64,000 nucleotides of DNA from Pedobacter frigiditerrae (lineage in GTDB: Bacteria; Bacteroidota; Bacteroidia; Sphingobacteriales; Sphingobacteriaceae), in assembly GCF_032678705.1 (NCBI RefSeq), contig NZ_JAVTSS010000002.1, forward strand, positions 1,798,001 to 1,862,000. Direction: 5' to 3'. Made by a program: the position numbers and the translations under genes. How positions within the stretch are numbered: the stretch's first letter is position 1; every line of letters begins with the position of its first letter. Of the stretch, positions 38,281 to 46,503 are shown in pieces. The notes beneath the pieces were generated by a model. That model had not been told where the DNA came from and ran no database searches. It saw only the letters and a program-made list of their open reading frames with translations.

Positions 38281-39885
38281 ATGGGAAATGAGCATTCGAC
38301 CTCTTCTAGGTTCGAAGTAAAAAAATATATATTAAAAAAGAATTTAAAGAAAGACTTGCCTTCAAGTGTAGTAGTCTTTCTGGTAGCATTGCCACTATGT
38401 TTAGGCATTGCTTTAGCTTCTGGCGCACCTTTGTTTGCTGGCTTAATTGCTGGTATTGTGGGTGGTGTAGTAGTTGGTTTGTTAAGTGGGTCGCAATTAA
38501 GTGTTAGCGGTCCGGCAGCGGGTTTAACGGCTATAGTTTTAGGTGCAATTGCTAGTTTGGGCAGTTACCAGATATTCCTGCTTGCGTTGGTTTTGGCAGG
38601 GGTTTTTCAATTGGTGCTCGGTCTTATTAGGGCCGGCACCATTGGAAATTATTTTCCGTCAAGTGTAATTACAGGAATGCTAGCAGGTATTGGGCTATTG
38701 CTTATCCGTAAGCAATTATCTCATGCTGTCGGTTACGACAAAGACTATTTTCTAGATGAAAGCATTAGTCAAAAAGGTGCGGAGAATGCTATGTCAGCTG
38801 TCGAAAATGCATTTAACTCAATAAGCTTAACTGCAACAATTATAAGTGTAGCATCCTTACTGATTCTTATTTATTGGCCAAAAATTAAAAAGCTAAATGT
38901 AGTTCCTGCGCCTTTTGTTGTAGTTGCGTTGGGTATTACTGTAGCTATCGTATCCAAAAACAGTAATTATGCGCTTGCACAAGAACACATGGTAAATATT
39001 CCAATATTTAGCGGTTGGGAAGAATTTAAAGGATTGTTCACTAGTCCAGATTTTTCAGCTGTTGGCAGATGGGATGTTTGGGTTGTTGCAGCTACAATTG
39101 CTGTGGTGGCTAGTTTGGAGACGTTATTGGGAATTGAGGCTGTAGATAAAATGGATCCTATCAAACGAGTTACACCAACCAATCGTGAATTGATAGCGCA
39201 AGGCCTTGGTAACATTACAAGTGGTATGCTCGGCGGTTTACCAATGACATCAGTAATTGTGAGAAGCTCTGCAAACGTAAATGCTGGAGCAAGAACTAAA
39301 ATGTCTGCTGTATACCATGGGTTATTATTGCTTTTATCACTTTTATTAATTCCAGGTATCATAAATATGATTCCTTTAGCCTGTTTAGCTGCAATATTAC
39401 TCTTTACTGGATATAAATTAACACGAATTTCCTTGTTTAAGGATATGTATCAAAAAGGTTGGGACCAATTTATTCCGTTTTTGGTAACTGTTTTGGCAGT
39501 GGTATTAACAGACCTATTAAAAGGAGTAGCAATTGGTATGGCATTCTCTATTTTCTATTTATTGCGTACCAATATGCGTAATCCGTTCTTCTATAAAGTT
39601 CAAGAAGAAGGTAATAAAAAGAACATTAGAATTAAACTAGCGGAAGAAGTTTCCTTTTTAAATAAAGCAGCGATTCAGGTATTATTAACAGGAATACCAA
39701 AAGAAACAAATGTAATTATTGATGGTTCAAATGCAAGGTATATAGACCCAGATGTTTTAGAAACCATATTTAATTACAAGCATAATGCATATACCAAAGG
39801 CATTATCGTAACTTTAGAGCACATAAAGAGTAATTATGTTGTTCCTAAATTAAATAACAAAATTGTAGAAGAAATTAATAACTAG
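38281..39885 (+). CDS. SulP-family anion transporter
   Basis: The 534-residue protein starts with a basic cytosolic segment and then has the SulP core of about 10-14 helices (LPSSVVVFLVALPLCLGIAL near 24-43; SGPAAGLTAIVLGAIASLG; TIAVVASLETLLGIEAVDKM). A C-terminal STAS-like domain contains NVIIDGSNARYIDPDVLETI (about 478-497). SulP proteins carry sulfate, bicarbonate and other anions. Two beta-carbonic anhydrases follow, the first after four bases, so bicarbonate is the most likely substrate. Confidence 0.9.
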   Translation: MGNEHSTSSRFEVKKYILKKNLKKDLPSSVVVFLVALPLCLGIALASGAPLFAGLIAGIVGGVVVGLLSGSQLSVSGPAAGLTAIVLGAIASLGSYQIFLLALVLAGVFQLVLGLIRAGTIGNYFPSSVITGMLAGIGLLLIRKQLSHAVGYDKDYFLDESISQKGAENAMSAVENAFNSISLTATIISVASLLILIYWPKIKKLNVVPAPFVVVALGITVAIVSKNSNYALAQEHMVNIPIFSGWEEFKGLFTSPDFSAVGRWDVWVVAATIAVVASLETLLGIEAVDKMDPIKRVTPTNRELIAQGLGNITSGMLGGLPMTSVIVRSSANVNAGARTKMSAVYHGLLLLLSLLLIPGIINMIPLACLAAILLFTGYKLTRISLFKDMYQKGWDQFIPFLVTVLAVVLTDLLKGVAIGMAFSIFYLLRTNMRNPFFYKVQEEGNKKNIRIKLAEEVSFLNKAAIQVLLTGIPKETNVIIDGSNARYIDPDVLETIFNYKHNAYTKGIIVTLEHIKSNYVVPKLNNKIVEEINN

Positions 39886-39889
39886 AAGG

Positions 39890-40525
39890 ATGAAGGCACA
39901 TACTTTAGAAACACAAACATCAATTACCCCTGAAAAAGCATTTGAAATACTAAAAGAAGGTAATGAAAGATTTGTACAAAATTTAAAAACGAATAGGGAT
40001 TTATTAGCACAAGTAAATGATACCAGGGCAGGACAATGGCCATTTGCCGTAATATTAAGCTGCATAGACAGTCGTACTTCTGCAGAATTAATCTTTGACC
40101 AAGGGCTAGGAGATATTTTTAGTGTAAGAATTGCTGGAAATTTTGTAAATCAAGACATTTTAGGTTCTATGGAGTTTGGTTGTAACGTTGCAGGTTCTAA
40201 ATTGATTGTAGTTTTAGGGCACTCTAAATGCGGTGCTTTAAAGGGAGGATTGGATGCTGCTGCAATCCGTGAGACAGGAATGAAAAACCTTAGCCATTTA
40301 GTAGATCATTTTAACCCAATTATTGATGAAATTATTACCGAAGGAGAAGAACGTTCATCTAAAAATAATGATTTGTTGGAAAGATTAAACGTGCAAAATG
40401 TAAAACAAACCATGGCTGATATCCGCAACCAAAGTACCACTTTAAACCAAATGGAAAAAGATGGAAAAATAAAAATTGTTGGTGCAAATTATAATGTAGA
40501 AACTGGTATTGTAAGCTGGTTATAG
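39890..40525 (+). CDS. Beta-carbonic anhydrase (first copy)
   Basis: This enzyme converts CO2 and bicarbonate. The 211 residues carry the beta-class zinc site: Cys-x-Asp-x-Arg in ILSCIDSRTSAELIF (about 49-63) and His-x2-Cys in VLGHSKCGALKGG (about 106-118). It starts four bases after the SulP stop, so it is surely co-transcribed and possibly coupled to the transporter. It differs strongly from the second copy downstream. Confidence 0.9.
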   Translation: MKAHTLETQTSITPEKAFEILKEGNERFVQNLKTNRDLLAQVNDTRAGQWPFAVILSCIDSRTSAELIFDQGLGDIFSVRIAGNFVNQDILGSMEFGCNVAGSKLIVVLGHSKCGALKGGLDAAAIRETGMKNLSHLVDHFNPIIDEIITEGEERSSKNNDLLERLNVQNVKQTMADIRNQSTTLNQMEKDGKIKIVGANYNVETGIVSWL

Positions 40526-40634
40526 TGTTTTAAGGCCATTTAAAAACAGATAAGAATAACAGAGCCTTCATGATGTTTTGGAGGCTTTGTTGTTTATTTG
40601 TGATAAAAGTATCCAGAAATTAATAACTAAAATT

Positions 40635-41294
40635 ATGTGCGCAAAAACAATAGAAACAAAAGATATTACATACGATAGCCTTTTACAAGGCAATGTAGAC
40701 TGGGTAGAAGATATGATAAAAGCAGACCCCACTTATTTTGACAAATTATCTACTGGTCAAAGTCCACCAGTTTTATGGATAGGTTGTTCAGATAGCCGTG
40801 TACCTGCAAATCAAATTACCAATACAATGCCTGGAGATATTTTTGTACACAGAAACATAGCAAACGTTGTTGTACATACAGATATGAACATGCTAAGTGT
40901 ACTTGATTATTCAGTTAATGTTTTAAAAGTAAAACATGTAATTGTTTGCGGTCATTATGGCTGTGGTGGTGTAAATGCTGCTTTAGGGAACAAACAAGTG
41001 GGTATTATCGATAATTGGTTAAGAAACATTAGAGATGTTTATCGCATGCATGAGAGAGAAATGTCTACCATAAAAGACCCAGAACAAAAGTCGAATAGAA
41101 TGGTTGAACTAAATGCAATAGAAGGAGCAGCGAATGTGATGAATACTTCAATTGTGCAAAATGCTTGGTCAAACGGGCAAGAGCTATCGGTGCATGCTTG
41201 GGTTTACAGTTTAAAAACTGGCAAAATTAAAGACTTAAAAGTGAGTAGTCACAGTCTTGATGATGTTTCACCAGCCTTTAAAGTTGGTATTTAA
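40635..41294 (+). CDS. Beta-carbonic anhydrase (second copy)
   Basis: The start is placed at ATG 40635 (MCAKTIETKDITYDSLLQGN), giving 219 residues; an upstream in-frame start would add 19 residues without family similarity. The zinc site is clear: IGCSDSRVPANQI and VCGHYGCGGVNAAL. NTMPGDIFVHRNIANVV is the other family signature. It is the Can/YadF-type clade and ends the SulP operon before a terminator. Confidence 0.92.
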   Translation: MCAKTIETKDITYDSLLQGNVDWVEDMIKADPTYFDKLSTGQSPPVLWIGCSDSRVPANQITNTMPGDIFVHRNIANVVVHTDMNMLSVLDYSVNVLKVKHVIVCGHYGCGGVNAALGNKQVGIIDNWLRNIRDVYRMHEREMSTIKDPEQKSNRMVELNAIEGAANVMNTSIVQNAWSNGQELSVHAWVYSLKTGKIKDLKVSSHSLDDVSPAFKVGI

Positions 41295-41311
41295 GATAAA
41301 TAATTGAATTT

Positions 41312-41345
41312 AAAATCCCAAGCTTAGGTTTGGGATTTTTTTTTT
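41312..41345 (+). terminator. Terminator of the SulP operon
   Basis: AAATCCCAA and TTGGGATTT pair around a seven-base loop (GCTTAGG), followed by a run of ten T bases. It lies about 20 bases after the second carbonic anhydrase. Confidence 0.85.
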
Positions 41346-41406
41346 GCTATCTAAAATCAAGACAAAGTTTTGAAGCACAGAGACACTGCATTTTATTTAC
41401 TTTCTT

Positions 41407-41660
41407 CCTGCTTTCCACTTCAATCTTTTTAATTGCACTTCGACTACGCTCAGGATGACAATTAAAAAGGATTTTCGTTCCAATCAGGGCTAAAATTAAA
41501 GCTAGTGCAAGTAAACGGTACATAGTTGCAGATTGCCAAAGTTTCCTAAACCCTGCCTGCCGGCAGGCAGGCTGACATACGCGAATCCCGATTTATCGGG
41601 AGTAGCATTGGCAGGACTTGCTTAATAGAATTACTGAATTTGCTTTTCAAAAAAAAGAAA
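41407..41660. repeat. Two mosaic repeats in tandem (copies E and G)
   Basis: No gene is present between 41346 and 41660. Copy E (41407-41495): 'cctgctttcc', CAATCTTTTTAATTG and CAATTAAAAAGG as perfect stem arms around a CTTCGACTACGCTCAGGATG loop, then 'ttttcgttccaatcagg'. Copy G (about 41550-41660): 'taaaccctg', the palindrome CCTGCCTGCCGGCAGGCAGG, 'gacatacgcgaat', CCCGATTTATCGGG, 'ggcaggacttgct', 'attactgaat', 'ttgcttttcaaa'. The two show that middles are exchanged between conserved ends. Confidence 0.65.
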
Positions 41661-41664
41661 TGCA

Positions 41665-41704
41665 TAAAAATGCCCCCATAAAGTGTCTAAACTTTTGGGG
41701 GCAT
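41665..41704 (-). terminator. Terminator of pruA
   Basis: On the minus strand ATGCCCCCAAAAGTTT pairs with the AAAG...GGGGGCAT arm, giving a stem of at least seven G-C pairs, then TTTTTAT. It lies about 40 bases after the pruA stop. Confidence 0.8.
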
Positions 41705-41744
41705 TGCAAGAATCAGGACGGCTTTTTATTTTATAATAAGTTAA

Positions 41745-43376
41745 TTACTCAGCTAAAAATGGGTAGCGATAATCTTTAGGTGGGTCAAATGTTTCCTTAA
41801 TTGTTCTTGGAGAAACCCAACGCAACAGGTTAATCATCGAACCAGCTTTATCATTTGTACCGCTTCCTCTTGCGCCACCAAAAGGCTGTTGACCAACGAC
41901 TGCTCCTGTACATTTATCGTTGATGTAAAAATTACCAGCAGCGTTACGTAAACGTTGAGTAGCTTTTTCCAAAGCGTATCTGTCTTGACCAATTACGGCA
42001 CCAGTTAAAGCATAAATAGAAGTGCTGTCAATAATATCTAAAGTTTTATCGAAATCCTTATCATCGTATACAAAAATGGTTAAAACGGGACCGAAAAGCT
42101 CTTCGCACATGGTAGTATATTTCGGGTCATCAACTACTAAAACAGTTGGTTCAATGAAATAACCTTTAGTCTTATCGTAATTTCCACCAGCAATAATTTC
42201 TACGCCTTTATCTTGTTTGGCAGCATCAATATATTTAGCTAAGCTGTTAAATGATTTCTCATCAATAACTGCATTAATGAAATTACTGAAATCTTCTGTT
42301 CCGCCCATTTTGAATGTAGCCAAATCGCGTTGCATGAATTTCTTAACTTCTGGCCAAACACTTTTTGCAATGTAAACTCTACTTGCTGCAGAACATTTTT
42401 GACCTTGATATTCGAAAGCGCCACGAATAATTGCTGTGCTAGAAACTTCAGCATCTGCAGAGCCGTGGATTAAGATAAAATCTTTACCTCCAGTTTCGCC
42501 AACAATTCTAGGGTATGTTTTAAATTTATGAATGTTATTTCCAATTGTTTTCCAAATGTCTTGAAATACACCAGTAGAGCCTGTAAAGTGAATTCCTGCA
42601 AAATCTGGGTGAGAGAAAATTACATCTCCAGCATCTGGACCAGAAACATACACTAAATTAATTACACCATCAGGTAATCCCGCTTCGCGGAAAATTTGCA
42701 TTAAAACATTAGCTGCAAAAATTTGAGTGTTTGCTGGTTTCCAAACTACAACATTGCCCATCATAGCAGCAGAAGTAGGTAAATTTCCTGCAATTGCAGT
42801 AAAGTTAAATGGAGTTAAAGCGAAAACAAATCCTTCTAACGGGCGTTGCTCTAATCTATTCCAACTACCACGAGGTGAAACTGGAGGTTGTTGTTTGTAA
42901 ATCTGCGACATGTATTCTACGTTGAAACGTAGAAAGTCAATCAATTCACAAGCCGAATCGATTTCTGCCTGATATGCATTTTTGCTTTGCCCCAACATGG
43001 TTGCAGCATTTAATTTATAACGATAAGGACCAGCAATTAAATCGGCCGCTTTTAAGAAAATCGCAGCTCTATGTTCCCATGCTAAATTTTCCCAATCTGC
43101 TTTTGCAGCTAAGGCAGCATCAATTGCTTGGCTAACATGGTTTTTGTTTCCTTTACTGTAATTAGCTAGTAAATGTTGGTGGTCATGTGGAGGAGTAATT
43201 TTTCCTTTTTCTTCAGTAAAAACTTCTTCTCCGCCAATATACATTGGAATTTCAATCACTTTTGAGCGACTATCAGCCAATGCTTCTTTTAATAATTCGC
43301 GTTCTTTGCTTCCTGGTGCATAACCCAAAATGGTCTCGTTAACAGGTGCTGGTACGTTAAAAAATCCTTTAAGCAT
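41745..43376 (-). CDS. pruA: L-glutamate gamma-semialdehyde (P5C) dehydrogenase
   Basis: This enzyme oxidises pyrroline-5-carboxylate/glutamate semialdehyde to glutamate, the second step of proline breakdown. The 543 residues fit the stand-alone P5CDH family of about 540 residues: KPANTQIFAANVLM, the NAD-site FTGSTGVFQDIW, the general-base Glu in RIVGETGGKDF and the catalytic Cys in YQGQKCSAASRVYI. The end VSPRTIKETFDPPKDYRYPF is typical. No proline dehydrogenase gene is nearby. Confidence 0.95.
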   Translation of the reverse strand: MLKGFFNVPAPVNETILGYAPGSKERELLKEALADSRSKVIEIPMYIGGEEVFTEEKGKITPPHDHQHLLANYSKGNKNHVSQAIDAALAAKADWENLAWEHRAAIFLKAADLIAGPYRYKLNAATMLGQSKNAYQAEIDSACELIDFLRFNVEYMSQIYKQQPPVSPRGSWNRLEQRPLEGFVFALTPFNFTAIAGNLPTSAAMMGNVVVWKPANTQIFAANVLMQIFREAGLPDGVINLVYVSGPDAGDVIFSHPDFAGIHFTGSTGVFQDIWKTIGNNIHKFKTYPRIVGETGGKDFILIHGSADAEVSSTAIIRGAFEYQGQKCSAASRVYIAKSVWPEVKKFMQRDLATFKMGGTEDFSNFINAVIDEKSFNSLAKYIDAAKQDKGVEIIAGGNYDKTKGYFIEPTVLVVDDPKYTTMCEELFGPVLTIFVYDDKDFDKTLDIIDSTSIYALTGAVIGQDRYALEKATQRLRNAAGNFYINDKCTGAVVGQQPFGGARGSGTNDKAGSMINLLRWVSPRTIKETFDPPKDYRYPFLAE

Positions 43377-43396
43377 AAATTAAATTCTTGTTTGCG

Positions 43397-43429
43397 CAAA
43401 GATAGGTTTTTTGAATTTAGACAAGTCAA
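43397..43429 (-). promoter_or_regulatory. Probable promoter of pruA
   Basis: On the minus strand TATCTTTG (plus-strand 43397-43404) is a good -7 element and is followed by GCGC. Two TTG triplets lie 17 and 22 bases upstream, either side of the ideal spacing. The ATG follows 20 bases after the -7 element. Confidence 0.5.
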
Positions 43430-43493
43430 TAATTATGTAAGATTAGTGACGGAAATGGGATGAAATTGTTGACATATTTTATTAAATTTGTTT

Positions 43494-43730
43494 ATGAGCA
43501 TATTGGTAAATACACAAAACGAGCAAGAAGAAAAGGTTTTATTAGCTTTTCTAGAAAGTTTGAGATATAATTATCAAGCAAATATTGAAAATGAAGAGCA
43601 AATTAATAATGCTTTTTTAAGTCAATATAATAAGGAAATAGCTGTTGCCGATTCTGAAATTGAAGCAGGAAATTACGTTTCCCATAGTGATGTTGAAAAG
43701 CTTTTTGAACAAAGAAGGAAAGCTATTTAA
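43494..43730 (+). CDS. Antitoxin-like small protein
   Basis: The 78 residues from ATG 43494 (MSILVNTQNEQEEKVLLAFL) have the look of the short helical antitoxins paired with ParE/RelE toxins: a leading segment, a long helix (ENEEQINNAFLSQYNKEI) and a C-terminal acidic/basic helix (HSDVEKLFEQRRKAI) that could wrap the toxin. A TTG two codons earlier is a less likely start. Its stop overlaps the toxin start by one base (TAATG). Confidence 0.75.
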   Translation: MSILVNTQNEQEEKVLLAFLESLRYNYQANIENEEQINNAFLSQYNKEIAVADSEIEAGNYVSHSDVEKLFEQRRKAI

Positions 43731-44023
43731 TGGAAATTAAATGGAGTAGGCTTGCCATTAAACAGTTATTCGATATTATCCAATATTTGGAAGAGAATGA
43801 TTCAGTCGATTATGCTGAAAAACTAGAAAAGAAAGTTCTCTCAAAAATTAAATCATTACCTCAAAAAATAGAAATATATCAACTCGATAGACTTAAACAG
43901 GCAAATGACGGAAATTTTTATGCTTTTGAAATTGATAGCTACAGGATTTCTTATAGGCAATTACAAAAGGAGATTAGGATATTAAGAATACGCCATTCGA
44001 GTAGGAGACCATTTACTCGCTAG
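43730..44023 (+). CDS. ParE/RelE-superfamily toxin
   Basis: The 97 residues match the ParE/RelE fold: IKWSRLAIKQLFDIIQYLEE (helices 1-2), KIKSLPQKIEIYQLDRLKQA, then the strands FYAFEIDSYRISYRQLQKEI and RILRIRHSSRRP, with the closing Arg/His typical of the group. ParE-type toxins poison gyrase, while RelE-type toxins cut mRNA on the ribosome; the sequence does not decide which. The one-base overlap with the antitoxin supports a toxin-antitoxin operon. No mobile-element genes flank it. Confidence 0.8.
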   Translation: MEIKWSRLAIKQLFDIIQYLEENDSVDYAEKLEKKVLSKIKSLPQKIEIYQLDRLKQANDGNFYAFEIDSYRISYRQLQKEIRILRIRHSSRRPFTR

Positions 44024-44059
44024 TTTAAAACAGTATTATTTGATACATTACACACTAGC

Positions 44060-44548
44060 TTAGTTTTTGCAAACATCTCCAGCAACTACGCCACCGCCAT
44101 TAGTTGGCAAGCCGCCAATAACCCTATCTTTTATGGCAACATTAATGAAATTAATCCTTCTATTTTGAACTTTGCCTACAGGTGTAGAATTATCTGCAAT
44201 AGGTTTATTTGCCCCAAAGCCAGTTGCAATAAGTCTTTTGCAATCCACACCCAATTCAACAAGCCTTTTGCAAATAGCCAATGCTCTTTTCTCCGATAAA
44301 TTTTGAGCATTTGGGGTTGCGTTATCGGTATGAGATTCAACCCTTAGTAAAGAAATATAGGGCTTATCAACAAGGTAAAGTTTTACAATTTGCAATGCCT
44401 CATCACTGCTTTTTTCTAATTCTGCAATTCCAGTTTTGAAAATAATCTCTTTACCAGTTAGCACTTCACTACCTTGTAATTGATATGGTTTTTGCCCATA
44501 TGCTTTAAATGATAACACAGTGAGTATAATGAAGAAGAGCTGTTTCAT
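44060..44548 (-). CDS. OmpA-family outer-membrane/periplasmic protein
   Basis: The 162 residues have a signal peptide (MKQLFFIILTVLSFKAYG) and an OmpA-like peptidoglycan-binding domain. The conserved pattern includes LRVESHTDNATPNAQNLSEK, RALAICKRLVELGVD and GFGANKPIADNSTPVGKVQN then RRINF. There is no beta-barrel, so it is a small stand-alone OmpA/Pal-like domain. Three cysteines are unusual for the family. It is convergent with the toxin gene. Confidence 0.8.
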   Translation of the reverse strand: MKQLFFIILTVLSFKAYGQKPYQLQGSEVLTGKEIIFKTGIAELEKSSDEALQIVKLYLVDKPYISLLRVESHTDNATPNAQNLSEKRALAICKRLVELGVDCKRLIATGFGANKPIADNSTPVGKVQNRRINFINVAIKDRVIGGLPTNGGGVVAGDVCKN

Positions 44549-44663
44549 CGTTTTAGGTTTTTAATTGCTTCACCAATATTAATGAATTTTTAAATTATAG
44601 CAATAGCTAACTTAACTTCATAATTCCTTTGTTTTTTAAATAATCCTTATTTTTGAAACCTAA

Positions 44664-45716
44664 ATGATTAAATACCTACGACTTTTCCTGCTACCTTTTT
44701 CTGTAATTTATGGTTTCATCATCCTGTTAAGGAATAAACTATATGATTGGGGCATTTTTAAATCTACTAAATTCGACTTGCCTGTAATTTGCATTGGTAA
44801 TTTAGTAGTTGGTGGTGCTGGGAAAACTCCCACAACAGAATATTTAGTTAGGCTTTTGGCAGATTATAAAATAGCTATTTTAAGTAGGGGATATGGCCGC
44901 GAAACAAAAGGTTTTTTACTGGCGGATAAAAGCTCAACAGCGAAAACAATAGGTGATGAACCCATGCAATACTTCCAAAAATTTACAAACATCACAGTTG
45001 CGGTTTGTGAGGATAGGGTTTTTGGAATCAATCAACTAAAGAATAGTCATGATGTGATTTTGCTCGATGATGCGTATCAGCACAGAGCTGTAAAAGCTGG
45101 CTTTAACTTGTTGCTTTTTGATTATGCCAGCACCAAGAAGTTTCAATTTATGCTGCCAGCAGGTAATTTAAGAGAACCTTGGCGCAATTATGATAGGGCA
45201 CAAGCTGTATTGGTAACCAAAACGCCACTGCCTTTAAATATGGTGGACCAAATTGAGGTACGAAGAAAAATAGACACTAGAATTGACCAGCGTATATCTT
45301 TTTCATCTATTAAGTACGGAGAACTTACGCAAGTACTTACCAAAGAAATTAAGGCTAACATCGCTAATTTTCAGATTTTCTTGATTACAGGAATTGCTAA
45401 TACGAAGCCATTAAAAGGTTATTTGGAGCAGATTTCGCCAAACCTCCATCAATTCGAATATCCAGACCATCATCAATTTACAGTAGAAAATATTAATCAG
45501 TTAAAAAAGGCGTTTAACGAACATCCTGCTAAAGAAAAAATCATAATTACAACAGAAAAGGATAGTCAACGTTTATTAGGTGATAATTTAAAAGATTTAC
45601 TGTTAAATTTGCCGATATACTATCTTCCAATTGAAATAGAATTGGCGCCAAAAGATAAATTTACCTTTGATAAAAATATATTAGACTATGTTGCAAACCA
45701 TAAAAGAATCAGTTGA
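44664..45716 (+). CDS. lpxK: Tetraacyldisaccharide 4'-kinase
   Basis: LpxK phosphorylates the lipid A precursor at the 4' position on the inner membrane. The 350 residues have an N-terminal membrane helix, the P-loop NLVVGGAGKTPTTEYLVRLL (46-65), SRGYGRETKGF, the metal region VILLDDAYQHRAV and DYASTKKFQFMLPAGNLREP. TATTTTTG at 44648-44655 is a good -7 element, with TTG 16 bases before it. The last 29 bases overlap punA in another frame. Confidence 0.93.
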   Translation: MIKYLRLFLLPFSVIYGFIILLRNKLYDWGIFKSTKFDLPVICIGNLVVGGAGKTPTTEYLVRLLADYKIAILSRGYGRETKGFLLADKSSTAKTIGDEPMQYFQKFTNITVAVCEDRVFGINQLKNSHDVILLDDAYQHRAVKAGFNLLLFDYASTKKFQFMLPAGNLREPWRNYDRAQAVLVTKTPLPLNMVDQIEVRRKIDTRIDQRISFSSIKYGELTQVLTKEIKANIANFQIFLITGIANTKPLKGYLEQISPNLHQFEYPDHHQFTVENINQLKKAFNEHPAKEKIIITTEKDSQRLLGDNLKDLLLNLPIYYLPIEIELAPKDKFTFDKNILDYVANHKRIS

Positions 45717-46503
45717 GTATCTAAAACGTAAAATAGGAGAGTTTGAGCCTGAAGTTGGAATTGTATTGGGTACAGGACTTGGTGGTTTAGTGAAAGATAT
45801 TGAAGTTGTGCATAGTATTATGTATTCAAGCATTCCTAACTTTCCAATTTCTACATTAGAATTTCATTCAGGCAAGTTAATCTTCGGAACTTTAAAAGGT
45901 AAAAAAGTAGTCGCCATGCAAGGCAGATTGCACTATTACGAAGGTTATTCGATGCAACAAATTACTTTTCCAATAAGGGTTTTAAATGCTTTAGGTATCA
46001 AAACCTTATTTGTTTCCAATGCTGCCGGTTCATTAAATCCAGCATTTAAAAAAGGTGATTTGATGATTATCAATGACCATATCAACTTGCAACCAGAAAG
46101 TCCGCTTCGTGGTTTAAACGATTCAGATTTAGGTCCTCGTTTTCCAGACATGAGCCAGCCTTATAATCGTAACTTAATTGCCGAAGGATTAGAAATTGCC
46201 AAAGCAGAAAATATAACTTGTCACCAAGGCGTTTACTGTGCTGTAACGGGCCCAAATTTAGAAACCAAGGCAGAGTACAAATATTTAAGAATTATTGGTG
46301 GAGATGCAGTTGGAATGAGCACTGTACCAGAAATTATTGTGGCAAACCACATGGGATTACCAGTTTTCGCTATTTCGGTTTTAACTGATGAAGGCTTCCC
46401 TGAAGACTTACAACCCTTTAATTTAGAAGAGATTTTAGAAACTGCCGCACAAGCAGAACCAAAAATGACACAAATCCTTAGCCAGCTTATTGCTACATTA
46501 TAA
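45688..46503 (+). CDS. punA: Purine-nucleoside phosphorylase (trimeric type)
   Basis: The 271 residues belong to the trimeric PNP/MTAP family. Motifs include VGIVLGTGLGGLVKD (phosphate loop), FPISTLEFHSGKLIFG, MQGRLHYYEGYS, VSNAAGSLNPAFKKGD and GPNLETKAEYKYLR then GGDAVGMSTVPE. The enzyme cleaves purine nucleosides with phosphate. At the base-contact position, where human PNP has Asn243, the sequence reads VLTDEGF with Asp; in human PNP an Asn243Asp change extends activity to adenosine. It overlaps lpxK by 29 bases and the porin gene by one. Confidence 0.92.
   Translation: MLQTIKESVEYLKRKIGEFEPEVGIVLGTGLGGLVKDIEVVHSIMYSSIPNFPISTLEFHSGKLIFGTLKGKKVVAMQGRLHYYEGYSMQQITFPIRVLNALGIKTLFVSNAAGSLNPAFKKGDLMIINDHINLQPESPLRGLNDSDLGPRFPDMSQPYNRNLIAEGLEIAKAENITCHQGVYCAVTGPNLETKAEYKYLRIIGGDAVGMSTVPEIIVANHMGLPVFAISVLTDEGFPEDLQPFNLEEILETAAQAEPKMTQILSQLIATL

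Noticed and set aside
40578..40634. 19-residue N-terminal extension of the second carbonic anhydrase
   Set aside because: No family similarity, and the ATG at 40635 gives the normal start.
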